Positions 34,620-43,083 of a stretch of DNA of 54,745 bases are shown here, in pieces. How positions within the stretch are numbered: position 1 is the first letter of the stretch; each line of letters opens with the position of its first letter. Origin of the DNA: Brevundimonas sp. ASV9. GTDB lineage: Bacteria; Pseudomonadota; Alphaproteobacteria; Caulobacterales; Caulobacteraceae. The DNA lies in contig NZ_JAELUF010000010.1 in NCBI RefSeq assembly GCF_016429195.1, positions 1 through 54,745 on the forward strand, in the 5' to 3' direction. The position numbers and the translations under genes were made by a program. Under the pieces are notes generated by a model. That model did no database searches, had not been told where the DNA came from, and saw nothing but the letters and a program-made list of their open reading frames with translations.

Positions 34620-35213
34620 TTACGGTTCGGCCAAAAGTGTCGCGGTCAGCTTCAGCGCCAGGTCGCGGCCCAGTCCCTCGGGCGCGCCCAGCATCGGCGT
34701 CAGGATGTCCCCGATCAGCCCCTCGGCGAAGGCCATATAGGCCGCCGTCACCACGAGGGCCTTGGCCCGCTCGGCCGCCCTGCGATCATCGGGCGCCATG
34801 GCCGCCAGCCGTTCGGCCAGATCGCGCACCACCTCGGCGAAGCTCTCCGCCCGCCCCTGCTCGCGCGCCAGCGCCAGCCAGGCCGCCATCTGAGAGGCGC
34901 CGCCCGGTCCGAAGGCGTCGAACACGACGCTCATCAGCCGGCCCGGCTCGACGCCGTCGCGCCCTTCTCCCAGGCCGGCCTCGATCCGCTGCGCCAGATC
35001 GCGCACCATCGCATCCATCAGCGCGCCCTGAAGCCCGGCCGCCGAGCCGAAATGATGGATCAGATTGGCGTGACCCACGCCCATCCGTTCGCCCACCGCC
35101 TTCAGCGTCACCGCCGCCGGCCCGCCCGACAGCAACAGGTCGCGCGCCGCCTCCAGCGCCTCTTCGCGCGCCACCGCCCCGCGTCGCCGCTTCACCGGAC
35201 CATTAGTTGACAT
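34620..35213 (-). CDS. TetR-family transcriptional regulator
   Basis: A 197-residue TetR protein. The N-terminal DNA-binding domain is about residues 11-60 (AREEALEAARDLLLSGGPAAVTLKAVGERMGVGHANLIHHFGSAAGLQGALMDAMV), and a helical ligand domain follows. It is divergent from a metal-dependent hydrolase gene, whose start lies 48 bp away. A perfect dyad TGACAT-TG-ATGTCA (35208-35221) covers its own start codon and the intergenic region. The expected role is repression of both genes until a small hydrophobic ligand binds; ligand unknown. Confidence 0.9.
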   Translation of the reverse strand: MSTNGPVKRRRGAVAREEALEAARDLLLSGGPAAVTLKAVGERMGVGHANLIHHFGSAAGLQGALMDAMVRDLAQRIEAGLGEGRDGVEPGRLMSVVFDAFGPGGASQMAAWLALAREQGRAESFAEVVRDLAERLAAMAPDDRRAAERAKALVVTAAYMAFAEGLIGDILTPMLGAPEGLGRDLALKLTATLLAEP

Positions 35214-35221
35214 TGATGTCA
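35208..35221. promoter_or_regulatory. TetR operator candidate overlapping the regulator start codon
   Basis: TGACATTGATGTCA is a perfect 6-bp dyad with a 2-bp centre, extended by AGTTAACT on the right. It overlaps TTGACA (35207-35212), a -35-like element for the rightward gene, and the ATG of the TetR gene on the other strand. Confidence 0.65.
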
Positions 35222-35260
35222 GTTAACTCCATCATCCTCTCGAAATCGAGGAGCAGAACC

Positions 35261-36097
35261 ATGGCGAAATCCGCCACCCCCGCCGACCTCCAGATCAAGC
35301 CGCGCGACCTGCATATCGACCGCGAGGCTCCGACGCCACGGTGGTGGCTGAACGGCGACCCGTTCGGCACCGCCGTGATGAACGCCCTCAGCCTGACCTT
35401 CCCCGACGGCGAGCGGTTCTTCATCCAGTCGGTCAAGCGGTTCGCCAAGGACGCGCCCCCGGCCCTGGCCGCCGACATCCGCGCCTTCACGGTCCAGGAG
35501 GGCGCCCACACCCGCGAGCACATGGCCTTCAACGCCATCACCGAACGCGCCGGCTATGACACCGCCGAGATCGAGGCCTATGTCACCGCCCGTCTGGACA
35601 TCGCCCGCGCCCGTCCGGCCCTGGCCCAGCTGGCGGCGACCATGGCGCTGGAGCATTTCACCGCCGCCTTTGCCCATCGACTGCTGGCCGACCCGGAGCT
35701 GCTGAAGGGCTCGCCCCACGACCTGGCTCGCCTGTGGCGCTGGCACTCCATCGAGGAGATCGAGCACAAGGGCGTGGCCTATGACGTCTTCCTGCACGCG
35801 ACCCGGGACCTCAGTCCGCTGAAGCGCTGGCGCATCCGGCGCTGGGCCATGTTCCTGACGACCCTGCTGTTCACCCGCACGGTGCGCGAGACGACCTTCA
35901 TGCTGCTGAAGCAGGACGGCATCGTCGGCTGGCGCGCGCGTCTGGGCCTGTTCCGCTGGCTGTGGCTGAAGCCGGGCCTGTATCGCCGGATGATCGGCGA
36001 CTACCTGGCCTTCTACAAACCCGACTTCCATCCTTGGCAGATCGACGACCGCGACCTGATCGCGGACGCGGAGGCCGGCCTGGCCCAACCGGCCTGA
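35261..36097 (+). CDS. Predicted metal-dependent hydrolase (PF10118, DUF455-like fold)
   Basis: A 278-residue protein of the PF10118 metal-dependent hydrolase family. It shows conserved histidine/glutamate clusters characteristic of a helical di-metal site: FTVQEGAHTREHMAFN, TMALEHFTAAFAHRLL and LWRWHSIEEIEHKGVAYDVF. Two moderately hydrophobic helices near 190-225 suggest membrane association. The start at 35261 follows GAGGAG; an in-frame extension upstream runs through the operator. Divergence from a TetR gene with a shared palindrome implies induction by a specific compound. Biochemical activity of the family is not established. Confidence 0.88.
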   Translation: MAKSATPADLQIKPRDLHIDREAPTPRWWLNGDPFGTAVMNALSLTFPDGERFFIQSVKRFAKDAPPALAADIRAFTVQEGAHTREHMAFNAITERAGYDTAEIEAYVTARLDIARARPALAQLAATMALEHFTAAFAHRLLADPELLKGSPHDLARLWRWHSIEEIEHKGVAYDVFLHATRDLSPLKRWRIRRWAMFLTTLLFTRTVRETTFMLLKQDGIVGWRARLGLFRWLWLKPGLYRRMIGDYLAFYKPDFHPWQIDDRDLIADAEAGLAQPA

Positions 36098-36173
36098 CTC
36101 CTAAATCCGACCCCGCGACGGAGTTTTCGCCCAAAGGCGTTACAGTGTGCGGGGGACGGACGAGGAGAAGGCC

Positions 36174-37664
36174 ATGGCTTCAATACCGACCGACGCCGCC
36201 GTCGCCCTGACGCGCCTGGGTCTGGGCGCCCGGCCTGGCGAGATCAACCGCGTCGCCGCCGATCCGCGCGGCTGGGCCATGGGCCAGATTCGTCCCCAGG
36301 GCGCGCCACAGCTTTCGGGCCAGTTCGCCGACACCGCCGAACGCGTCGTCCAATATATCGACTATCAGAACGACGCCGGCCTGGTCCGCCGCGACCGACG
36401 CGCCGCCGCTCCGGCGACGGCCGCACCCTCCCCTACCCCCGCTCCCGGCATGCCGGACGCGGCCGATCCGCAAGCCGTCGCCCGGCGCGAAGCCCGTCAG
36501 GCCGCCCGCCGCGACATCACCCAGGACACGGCGCAGGAGTTCCTGGCCCGCGCCCAGCTCGGCGCGACCACCGACGACGGCTTCGCCGAGCGCTGGGCCC
36601 TGTTCTGGTCGAACGCCCTGACCGTCTCGGCCGCCAAGTTCGCCAGCGGCGCCTTCGTCGGCCAGTACGAGCGCGAAGCCATCCGCCCCCACGTCTTCGG
36701 CCGGTTCGAGGATCTGGTCCTGGCCGCCGAACAGCATCCCGCCATGCTGCTCTATCTGGATCAGGCCCGCTCCGTCGGGCCCGACAGCATGGCCGGCGCC
36801 CGCCGCAACGCCGGGCTGAACGAAAACCTGGCCCGCGAGATGATGGAGTTGCACACCGTCGGCGCCGACGGCGGCTATACGCAGGGCGACGTGACCGAAC
36901 TGGCCCGCGCCCTGACCGGCTGGTCCATCCCCGCCGCTCGCGACCAGCGTCAGGCCAACCGTCCGCGTCGCGCACGCAATATGGCCGCCCCGACCGAGCC
37001 CGGCCCCGACGGATTCGTCTTCCGCGCCAATGTGCACGAACCCGGAACCCGCACGGTGATGGGCAAGACCTATCCGGCGGCGGGCCTGGCCCAGGGTCAG
37101 GCCATACTGCGTGACCTGGCCCGACATCCGGCCACGGCCGAACGCCTGTCGCGCCGTCTCGCCGCCCATTTCGTCGCCGACGATCCGCCGCCCGCCCTGG
37201 TCGCCCGGCTGGAAGCGGCCTGGACCGGCTCCGGCGGCGATCTGGCCCAGGTCGCCCGCGCCCTGGTCGACGCGCCCGAGACCTGGACGCCCCAGCCCGC
37301 CAAGATCAAGACGCCCTATGACTTCATCGTCTCGGCCCATCGCGCGCTGGGAAGCCGGCCTCAGCGGGTCCAGCCGTTGCGCCAGGCCCTGCTCGACATG
37401 GGCCAGCCGCCGTTCGCGCCCCCGTCGCCCGAGGGTTGGCCGGACACGGCCGCCGACTGGGCCGGCCCCGACGCCCTGGTCAAACGGCTGAACTGGTCGC
37501 GCACCGCCGCCGATCTGGCGCAAGCGAGCGATCCAAACGCGGTCGCCGCAGCCGCCCTCGGCCCGCGTCTCGGCGAACGCACCCGCCTCGCCGTCGCCCG
37601 CGCCGAAAGCCGGCCCGAGGCCCTCACCCTTCTGTTCATGTCGCCGGAGTTCCAACGCCGATGA
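36174..37664 (+). CDS. DUF1800 family protein
   Basis: A 496-residue protein of the DUF1800 family, function unknown. Signatures are AVALTRLGLGARPGEINRVAADPRGW at the N-terminus, ERWALFWSNALTVS, NENLAREMMELHTVGADGGYTQGDVTELARALTGW and FVFRANVHEPGTRTVMGKTYPA. LSRRLAAHFVADDPPPALVARLEAAW and a C-terminal LLFMSPEFQRR are also seen. GAGGAGAAGG precedes the ATG at 36174. Its stop overlaps the DUF1501 start as ATGA; the two families almost always occur as this pair. No signal peptide is evident, unlike its partner. Confidence 0.93.
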   Translation: MASIPTDAAVALTRLGLGARPGEINRVAADPRGWAMGQIRPQGAPQLSGQFADTAERVVQYIDYQNDAGLVRRDRRAAAPATAAPSPTPAPGMPDAADPQAVARREARQAARRDITQDTAQEFLARAQLGATTDDGFAERWALFWSNALTVSAAKFASGAFVGQYEREAIRPHVFGRFEDLVLAAEQHPAMLLYLDQARSVGPDSMAGARRNAGLNENLAREMMELHTVGADGGYTQGDVTELARALTGWSIPAARDQRQANRPRRARNMAAPTEPGPDGFVFRANVHEPGTRTVMGKTYPAAGLAQGQAILRDLARHPATAERLSRRLAAHFVADDPPPALVARLEAAWTGSGGDLAQVARALVDAPETWTPQPAKIKTPYDFIVSAHRALGSRPQRVQPLRQALLDMGQPPFAPPSPEGWPDTAADWAGPDALVKRLNWSRTAADLAQASDPNAVAAAALGPRLGERTRLAVARAESRPEALTLLFMSPEFQRR

Positions 37665-38854
37665 CCGCCCCCAAAGCAAACCTCAGCATGAACCGCCGCC
37701 ATCTGCTGGCCGCCGCCTCGGCCGGGATTGGCCTGGCCTTCGCCGGACGCGTCGCCGCCCAGACCGGCGGCCCGGCCAACAAGCTGGTCGTCGTCATCGC
37801 GCGCGGCGCCATGGACGGCCTGTCCGTCACCGTGCCCTACGCCGATCCGAACTACGTCCCCTTGCGCGGCGGTCTGGCCATCGCCGCGCCGGGCGAGGCG
37901 AACGGCGCCCTGGCCCTGAGCGAAGGCTTCGGCCTGCACCCGGCGCTCGCCGGCCTGCACGCCCTTTATGGTCAGGGTCAGATGCGCTTCGCCCCCGCCG
38001 TCGCCCTGCCCGTGCGCATCCGGTCGCACTTCGACGCCCAGGACGTGCTGGAGAACGGCGGCGAAGGTCTGCGCCAGCAATCCGACGGCTGGCTGAACCG
38101 CGCCATCGTCGCGGCCGGCGGAACGTCGCTGAAAGGCCTGTCGATCGGCGCCCAGACGCCCCTGATCCTGCGCGGCGACGCCCCGGTGTCCAGCTGGGCG
38201 CCGGGCGGACAGGTGCGCGACGGCGACCGCATCGCCTCCCTGTTGCAGGACCTCTATGTCGACGATCCGATGCTGGGCCAGAACTTGGCGCGGGGTCTGG
38301 CGACCGAGCAGCTGGTCAGCATGGAGGGCGGCGATCAACGCCTGCGTCGCAACGACGTCCAGGGCCTGGGCCAGGCCGTCGCCAAGCTGATGATCGGACC
38401 GGAGGGCGCCGATATCGTCGCCGTCTCGCTGGACGGCTGGGACACCCACGCGGGCCAGAGGGCGCAGTTGCAGACGCGTCTGACGGGCCTCGATCAACTG
38501 GTGTCGGGCCTGAAGGACGGGCTGGGCGACGCCTGGTCTCGCACCGCCGTCGTCGTCGCCACCGAGTTCGGCCGCACCGCCCGCGCCAACGGCACGCAAG
38601 GCACCGACCACGGCACAGGCTCGTCGCTGTTGCTGGCGGGCGGCGCCGTCAAGCGCGGCGGCGCGATCGGCGACTGGCCGACTCTGGCCGACAACCGCCT
38701 GTTCGAGAACCGCGACCTGGCGCCGACCCTGGATATCCGTTCGGTGTTCAAGGGCGTGTTGCGCGATCACATGGGCCTCGATCGCGCCGCCCTGGACGCC
38801 CGCGTCTTCCCCGGCAGCGCCGCCGAAGCGCCGGCGATGAACGGATTGGCCTAG
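37661..38854 (+). CDS. DUF1501 family protein, Tat-type signal
   Basis: A 397-residue protein of the DUF1501 (sulfatase-like fold) family, exported by a probable twin-arginine signal: NRRHLLAAASAGIGLAFAGRVAAQT. After it come KLVVVIARGAMDGLSVTVPYADPNYVPLRGGLAI, FGLHPALAGLHALYGQGQM, RSHFDAQDVLENGG, VAVSLDGWDTHAGQRAQLQTRLTGLDQLVSGLKDGLGD and VVVATEFGRTARANGTQGTDHGTGSSLLLAGG. The last two hold conserved D-H and E-F-G-R-T / D-H-G motifs reminiscent of alkaline-phosphatase-superfamily metal ligands. Coupled by ATGA to the DUF1800 gene. The pair's function is not known. Confidence 0.93.
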   Translation: MTAPKANLSMNRRHLLAAASAGIGLAFAGRVAAQTGGPANKLVVVIARGAMDGLSVTVPYADPNYVPLRGGLAIAAPGEANGALALSEGFGLHPALAGLHALYGQGQMRFAPAVALPVRIRSHFDAQDVLENGGEGLRQQSDGWLNRAIVAAGGTSLKGLSIGAQTPLILRGDAPVSSWAPGGQVRDGDRIASLLQDLYVDDPMLGQNLARGLATEQLVSMEGGDQRLRRNDVQGLGQAVAKLMIGPEGADIVAVSLDGWDTHAGQRAQLQTRLTGLDQLVSGLKDGLGDAWSRTAVVVATEFGRTARANGTQGTDHGTGSSLLLAGGAVKRGGAIGDWPTLADNRLFENRDLAPTLDIRSVFKGVLRDHMGLDRAALDARVFPGSAAEAPAMNGLA

Positions 38855-39019
38855 CCGTCACGCTTGCTTTTCGCGGCGCAACATCGCATCAGGACGCCAT
38901 CACCTTGGACCCGGCCCTGTTCGCAGGCGACGGGTGGCTATCCCCGCCGCCGATCCGCTGGGAAACCGAGCCGCCAGAAACCGAAGCATCGGTAAGGCTC
39001 ATCCAGATGAAATCCTGAA

Positions 39020-40504
39020 ATGTCCATTATCGCCTCCGCGCGCCAGCAATGGCTCGCCAATCCTCGCCGCGATCTTCTGGCGGGGACCGTCGTGGCCCTG
39101 GCCCTGATCCCCGAAGCCATCGCCTTTTCCATCATCGCCGGCGTTGATCCCGCCGTCGGCCTCTACGCCAGCGTGGTCATCGCCGTGACCATCGCCTTCG
39201 TGGGCGGCCGGCCGGCCATGATCTCGGCCGCGACCGGCGCCATGGCCCTGCTGATGGTCACGCTCGTGCGCGACCACGGCCTGGAATATCTGTTCGCCGC
39301 CTCGCTGCTCTGCGGCGTGTTCCAGATTGTCATCGGCCTGCTGAAGCTAGGCCGCTACATCAAGTTCGTCAGCCGCAGCGTCATGACCGGCTTCGTCAAC
39401 TCGCTGGCCATCCTGATCTTCCTGGCCCAGATGCCTGAGCTGATCGGCCGGGGCTGGATCACCTACGCCCTGGTCGCGGCGGCTCTTGTCGTCATCTACG
39501 GCTTTCCGCGCCTCACCAAGGCCGTGCCCTCGCCCCTGGTCGCCATCGTCGCCATCAGCGCCCTGGTGATCGTGCTGAAGCTGGATGTGCGCACCGTCGG
39601 CGACATGGGCCAGATGCCGACCAGCCTGCCGATGTTCCATCTGCCCGCCGTCCCCCTGACGTGGGAGACGCTGGTCATCATCGCCCCGATTTCGGCGACC
39701 CTGGCCTTCGTCGGCCTGCTGGAAAGCCTGCTGACCGCGAACCTAATCGACGACATCACCGACACCCCGTCGGACAAGGACCGCGAGACGCGCGGCCAGG
39801 GGATCGCCAACATCCTGTCGCCCCTGTTCGGCGGCATGGCGGGTTGCGCCATGATCGGTCAGTCTATGATCAACGTCACCTCCGGCGCACGCGGGCGTCT
39901 ATCGACCCTGTGGGCCGGCCTGTTCCTGCTGTTTTTGATGCTGGCGCTTCAGACCTGGGTCGCCCAAATCCCGATGGCGGCGCTGGTCGCCGTGATGATC
40001 ATGGTCTCGATCGGAACCTTCGACTGGTCATCGGTGATGAAGCTGCGCTCCACCCCGCTTCAGTCGTCCATCGTCATGATCGCCACGACCGTGACGGTCG
40101 TCGCCACCCACGACCTTTCAAAGGGCGTCATCCTGGGGGTGCTGCTGTCGGCGATCTTCTTCATGCGCAAGGTCGGCAAGACCATCGCCGTGACCGAGGT
40201 TCCGACGCCGGAACCGGGCGTGCTGCGCTACAGTGTCTCAGGCCAGCTGTTCTTCGCCTCGGCCGATCTGTTCGCCGCCAGCTTCGAACATCACGGCCAG
40301 CCCACGCGCGTCGAGATCGATCTCAGCGACGCCCATCTGTGGGATCTGACCGGCGTCGCCGCCGTGGACAAGGTCGTCTTCCGCTACCGCCGTCAGGGCG
40401 CAGACGTGCAGGTTTTGGGCATGAACGACGCCGCCCGCACCCTGGTCACGCGGGTGGGGCGGTTCGAGAAGATGCATCTGCCGGACGGCGCCGGCGCGCA
40501 TTGA
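39020..40504 (+). CDS. SulP family anion transporter with STAS domain
   Basis: A 494-residue inner-membrane transporter. Residues about 17-390 hold the SulP transmembrane fold, including the signature region [32 protein letters not shown] and [18 protein letters not shown]. The C-terminal 100 residues form a STAS domain ([54 protein letters not shown]) that regulates transport. SulP proteins carry sulfate, bicarbonate or other anions; without neighbours to decide, the substrate is open. The preceding 165 bp contain no gene and would hold its promoter. Confidence 0.93.
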   Translation: MSIIASARQQWLANPRRDLLAGTVVALALIPEAIAFSIIAGVDPAVGLYASVVIAVTIAFVGGRPAMISAATGAMALLMVTLVRDHGLEYLFAASLLCGVFQIVIGLLKLGRYIKFVSRSVMTGFVNSLAILIFLAQMPELIGRGWITYALVAAALVVIYGFPRLTKAVPSPLVAIVAISALVIVLKLDVRTVGDMGQMPTSLPMFHLPAVPLTWETLVIIAPISATLAFVGLLESLLTANLIDDITDTPSDKDRETRGQGIANILSPLFGGMAGCAMIGQSMINVTSGARGRLSTLWAGLFLLFLMLALQTWVAQIPMAALVAVMIMVSIGTFDWSSVMKLRSTPLQSSIVMIATTVTVVATHDLSKGVILGVLLSAIFFMRKVGKTIAVTEVPTPEPGVLRYSVSGQLFFASADLFAASFEHHGQPTRVEIDLSDAHLWDLTGVAAVDKVVFRYRRQGADVQVLGMNDAARTLVTRVGRFEKMHLPDGAGAH

Positions 40505-40508
40505 GCCG

Positions 40509-40718
40509 TCAGGCGGCGTTGGAGGTCGATTCGAGGTCGGGCTTGGGCATCTTGCAGATGCGGTTCAGGTCGGCCCGGATCGAGCTGCCCTGGAAGTGCG
40601 AGATTTCGGCGCCCGAATAGCCCTCGCCCGACAACGCTTTGACGACATCGCCGGTGTTCAAACAATCGTTGGTCCGAGCGAGCTGGTAGGCGCGCTCCAC
40701 GACGTGGGTGCGGTTCAT
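40509..40718 (-). CDS. Small protein of unknown function
   Basis: I do not recognise this 69-residue protein. It is predicted largely helical: [60 protein letters not shown]. The middle ([18 protein letters not shown]) looks like a short helix-turn-helix or UBA-like bundle. The segment is GC-rich with coding-like third positions, and it converges on the SulP gene with only 4 bp between stops. The ATG at 40718 has a modest GAAAGG upstream. A role in nucleic-acid binding is only a guess. Confidence 0.6.
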   Translation of the reverse strand: MNRTHVVERAYQLARTNDCLNTGDVVKALSGEGYSGAEISHFQGSSIRADLNRICKMPKPDLESTSNAA

Positions 40719-40957
40719 GTTGGAAGCCTTTCGTGCCCTCCAACAACGCGTGCCAAGCTAAACCGTTCCCATTATTGGATTTTCGGCCCGCCCGGCCCGC
40801 GCTTGCATCTGTCATGAATATCTGCGCACATAGAGCTCGTCGATCTCTCTGCGTAACGCCCACTCTCTCTGCGAACGCACGAGTCAAGGCCGCTCCCATT
40901 CAGACCCGACAGGCCGCAGGGACGTTCCCTCGGTCAATTTCTAACGGAGGTCTCAAA

Positions 40958-41170
40958 ATGGCTACCGGCACTGTCAAATGGTTCAACCCGACCAAGGGTT
41001 ACGGCTTCATCCAACCCGACGACGGCGGCAAGGACGTCTTCGTCCACATCTCGGCCGTCGAAGGCGCTGGCCTGCGCGGCCTGGATGAAAACCAGAAGGT
41101 TTCCTACGAGCTGGAACGCGACAAGCGTTCGGGCAAGGAATCGGCTGGCCAGCTGCAAACCATCGGCTGA
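40958..41170 (+). CDS. Cold-shock protein, CspA family
   Basis: A 70-residue single cold-shock domain that binds single-stranded RNA and DNA. It carries RNP1 (KGYGFIQP) and RNP2 (VFVHIS) in [20 protein letters not shown]...[20 protein letters not shown] lies six bases before the ATG. A frame continuing upstream is not coding. The 239-bp upstream gap could include a long leader as in many csp genes; it contains CTCTCTGCG twice (40845-40853 and 40865-40873). A strong terminator follows. Which csp paralogue it is cannot be told. Confidence 0.96.
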   Translation: MATGTVKWFNPTKGYGFIQPDDGGKDVFVHISAVEGAGLRGLDENQKVSYELERDKRSGKESAGQLQTIG

Positions 41171-41195
41171 TTTCAGCGTCACAGCTGATCTGGCG

Positions 41196-41225
41196 ACGGC
41201 GGCTCCTCACGGAGCCGCCGTTTTC
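41196..41225 (+). terminator. Rho-independent terminator of the cold-shock gene
   Basis: ACGGCGGCTCC (41196-41206) and GGAGCCGCCGT (41211-41221) form a perfect 11-bp stem with a 4-nt loop, followed by TTTTC. Confidence 0.92.
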
Positions 41226-41299
41226 AATTGGGGTTCGGCTGGATGCCGAAAACGGACGCCTCGAACTTCTGCTACGGGTGGGAAGCGGTCTCTGCGGGC

Positions 41300-41648
41300 C
41301 TAAGAGAAGTAGCCAGACATGAGCAGGGAGAGCACGGGTCTACCTCCGATCTCGACACGTCGGTAGTTGACGAACGCGATGCATTCCAACAACGCCTTGA
41401 ACTGCTCAGGACAACGAACTGCGAAGTTTGAGGTATCGTCGATTTGGAGGGTCAATAGCTCGCCGGGACGTACCGGTCTCGCCAGCATCCGCGCTTCTGG
41501 ATCGTCCGCATATGTCATGCAATCGATCCACGCATCCATGTTCGCGCCATAGAAAGGGGGGAAAGCCAAGAACCTCCGCGAAGACTTTATGGAAGGAAGG
41601 CCAATCTGAAATCAGGTTGGTTGGAATCGAGACAATAGTAGTGTTCAT
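41300..41648 (-). pseudogene. Barstar-like immunity gene with a +1 frameshift
   Basis: Two overlapping frames join into one barstar-type protein. From ATG 41648 the first part reads MNTTIVSIPTNLISDWPSFHKVFAEVLGFPPF. One frame over it continues YGANMDAWIDCMTYADDPEARM...LLTLQIDDTSNF...ALLECIAFVNYRRVEIGG to a stop at 41300. This matches barstar features: an N-terminal strand, SFH..FAE.LGFP.FYG.NMDAWIDCM, and a late helix-strand. The shift falls at a run of six C on the coding strand (41556-41561). Removing one base restores 115 codons. It is therefore either a sequencing error, a recent mutation or a slippage site. No barnase-like toxin gene is adjacent. Confidence 0.75.
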
Positions 41649-41716
41649 GAGCGCACCATACCCGTAAGGCCGACAAGCTCCGCAACGGGTCAGGATCAAA
41701 AGATGAGCAAGGAACC

Positions 41717-41911
41717 TCAGCGTATCTGATTGAGTGCAGTCCTGATCCGGCTCAAGGTCTGCTTCGCGATCGCTCTGTCCATGCCCATACGAGCTTGGAA
41801 CTCCCATTCAGGGATTGCATCAGGCCCATGACAGACCTCGTTGAGGGCATTGTTGATCGCGACGAGATCATCGGCGGTTAGCTCGACACTGAGCGTATTG
41901 TCGGAATTCAT
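41717..41911 (-). CDS. Small acidic protein of unknown function
   Basis: A 64-residue protein: MNSDNTLSVELTADDLVAINNALNEVCHGPDAIPEWEFQARMGMDRAIAKQTLSRIRTALNQIR. It is helical and acidic in its first half. I have an impression of similar hypothetical proteins in other Gram-negative genomes, but no function is known to me. The ATG at 41911 follows GAGAGGG; an in-frame ATG nine codons upstream is possible. It lies 68 bp upstream of the barstar-like gene on the same strand, so the two may share a transcript. A role as an immunity or regulatory protein is inference from location only. Confidence 0.6.
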   Translation of the reverse strand: MNSDNTLSVELTADDLVAINNALNEVCHGPDAIPEWEFQARMGMDRAIAKQTLSRIRTALNQIR

Positions 41912-42050
41912 GATCGCTACCCTCTCGGACACCATAGCGTGCCTTCCAGCTCGGATGTCCGCAATAGGTCCAAGGCCTCCACGTTGGGATGCGTCATTTC
42001 TCTGGTAAAAGAAGTTCGATTTAGAAAAAATACGCAGGTTTGCAATCAAG

Positions 42051-42239
42051 ATGCGAAACAAGAATCTGAAGCTATTCTTCAGCCTGATATACTTATTTTA
42101 CGTCGCATCTGTACTGTTCCAGTACGGTTTTCCCAGTAAAATATCTGAATTTACCGCGATGTTTATTGTTCCTGCAATGTCAGTTGCCTTTCTGTACCTA
42201 TTTTACGGAAGCATAAACAATGCACGGAATCGAAAATAA
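42051..42239 (+). CDS. Possible small two-helix membrane protein
   Basis: A 62-residue open frame, MRNKNLKLFFSLIYLFYVASVLFQYGF...FTAMFIVPAMSVAFLYLFYGSINNARNRK. It has two hydrophobic segments and basic ends, the layout of a small inner-membrane protein. It lies in markedly AT-rich DNA (about 41990-42240) unlike the rest of the window, pointing to foreign origin. The ribosome site is weak (ATCAAG). I do not recognise it and it could be a chance frame. Confidence 0.45.
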   Translation: MRNKNLKLFFSLIYLFYVASVLFQYGFPSKISEFTAMFIVPAMSVAFLYLFYGSINNARNRK

Positions 42240-42453
42240 GGCACGCCTTTCTCCCGCACCAAAGGGCGTTGAGTCTTCAGCGTCAGGGTCCGCTTTAGAT
42301 CGGACCACGACATCGATACAGGCGCGGAGAGCTGACATTGGGCCGATAGCTCGAGAACGGACCCGCTGAACTGTGGTTAAGGTTGGAAAACAGCCCCAAA
42401 AACATCAACATGGTCAGGGCCAGGTTTCTCGGCGAGTGGGCGGAGCGGCAGGT

Positions 42454-42882
42454 TCAGCGAACAGTCAAAAGGTTAGCGTCGATTGCACGTTCGCCATTGC
42501 GCACATCCGATATCACCGTGGGAAAGCGCTCTGAGTGGACCCTGCAACGAACCTTCGTTTGATTAAGGTGAGCACGGTACGCGCGTCGAATATCAGAACG
42601 TGTCAAACCGGTGAAGTCGAAGAGAATTTTGATGTCCGCTCGTTCCAACTCCCTGCCTTGATCATAGGCGGCTTGGTAATTCTCGGCTGTCCATCCATCT
42701 AGAGCCGCTCTTGCTTCAAAACCATCCACGACTTCACGGGCAGCTGTCTCGTCCCCACCGTAGCCGTACTCACGACAGATAGCGACGGCGGTTGAGAGCC
42801 GGCCTAACCATACGCCCTCCTCAGCCAAAGGAGCAGCTTGTGATGCAACCTGGGCGGCAGCGAACATGGCGACGAAAAGCAC
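42454..42882 (-). CDS. Exported protein of unknown function
   Basis: A 142-residue protein starting at GTG 42882 after GGGAGA. MLFVAMFAAAQVASQAAP resembles a signal peptide cut after SQA. The mature part contains AVAICREYGYGGDETAAREVVDGFEARAALDGWTAENYQAAYDQGRELERADIKILFDF and later VRCRVHSERF. The two cysteines could form a disulfide in the periplasm. I do not recognise a family. Codon use is less GC-biased than in flanking operons, as for other genes in this islet. Confidence 0.6.
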   Translation of the reverse strand: MLFVAMFAAAQVASQAAPLAEEGVWLGRLSTAVAICREYGYGGDETAAREVVDGFEARAALDGWTAENYQAAYDQGRELERADIKILFDFTGLTRSDIRRAYRAHLNQTKVRCRVHSERFPTVISDVRNGERAIDANLLTVR

Positions 42883-43083
42883 GACTATTCTCCCTCGACT
42901 GAGTAGAGGATCACGCCAAGTTGCGAGTGTCGAGCGTTCGGCACTCGGCTAGGGGCAATTTTCGATCCAGGGCTTCGCCGCCGATAGCGGCGTGTCGCGC
43001 GGATCGTGGCTGCGGCCAATGTCGACTATGGGTCGACAACAGAAACAACTCCCGCTCCTTCCACCCGTCTTTGAGTTTCCACC

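Noticed and set aside
40845..40873. Two CTCTCTGCG repeats in the cold-shock leader as a regulatory array
   Set aside because: Only two 9-bp copies with no dyad symmetry; too little to support a site.
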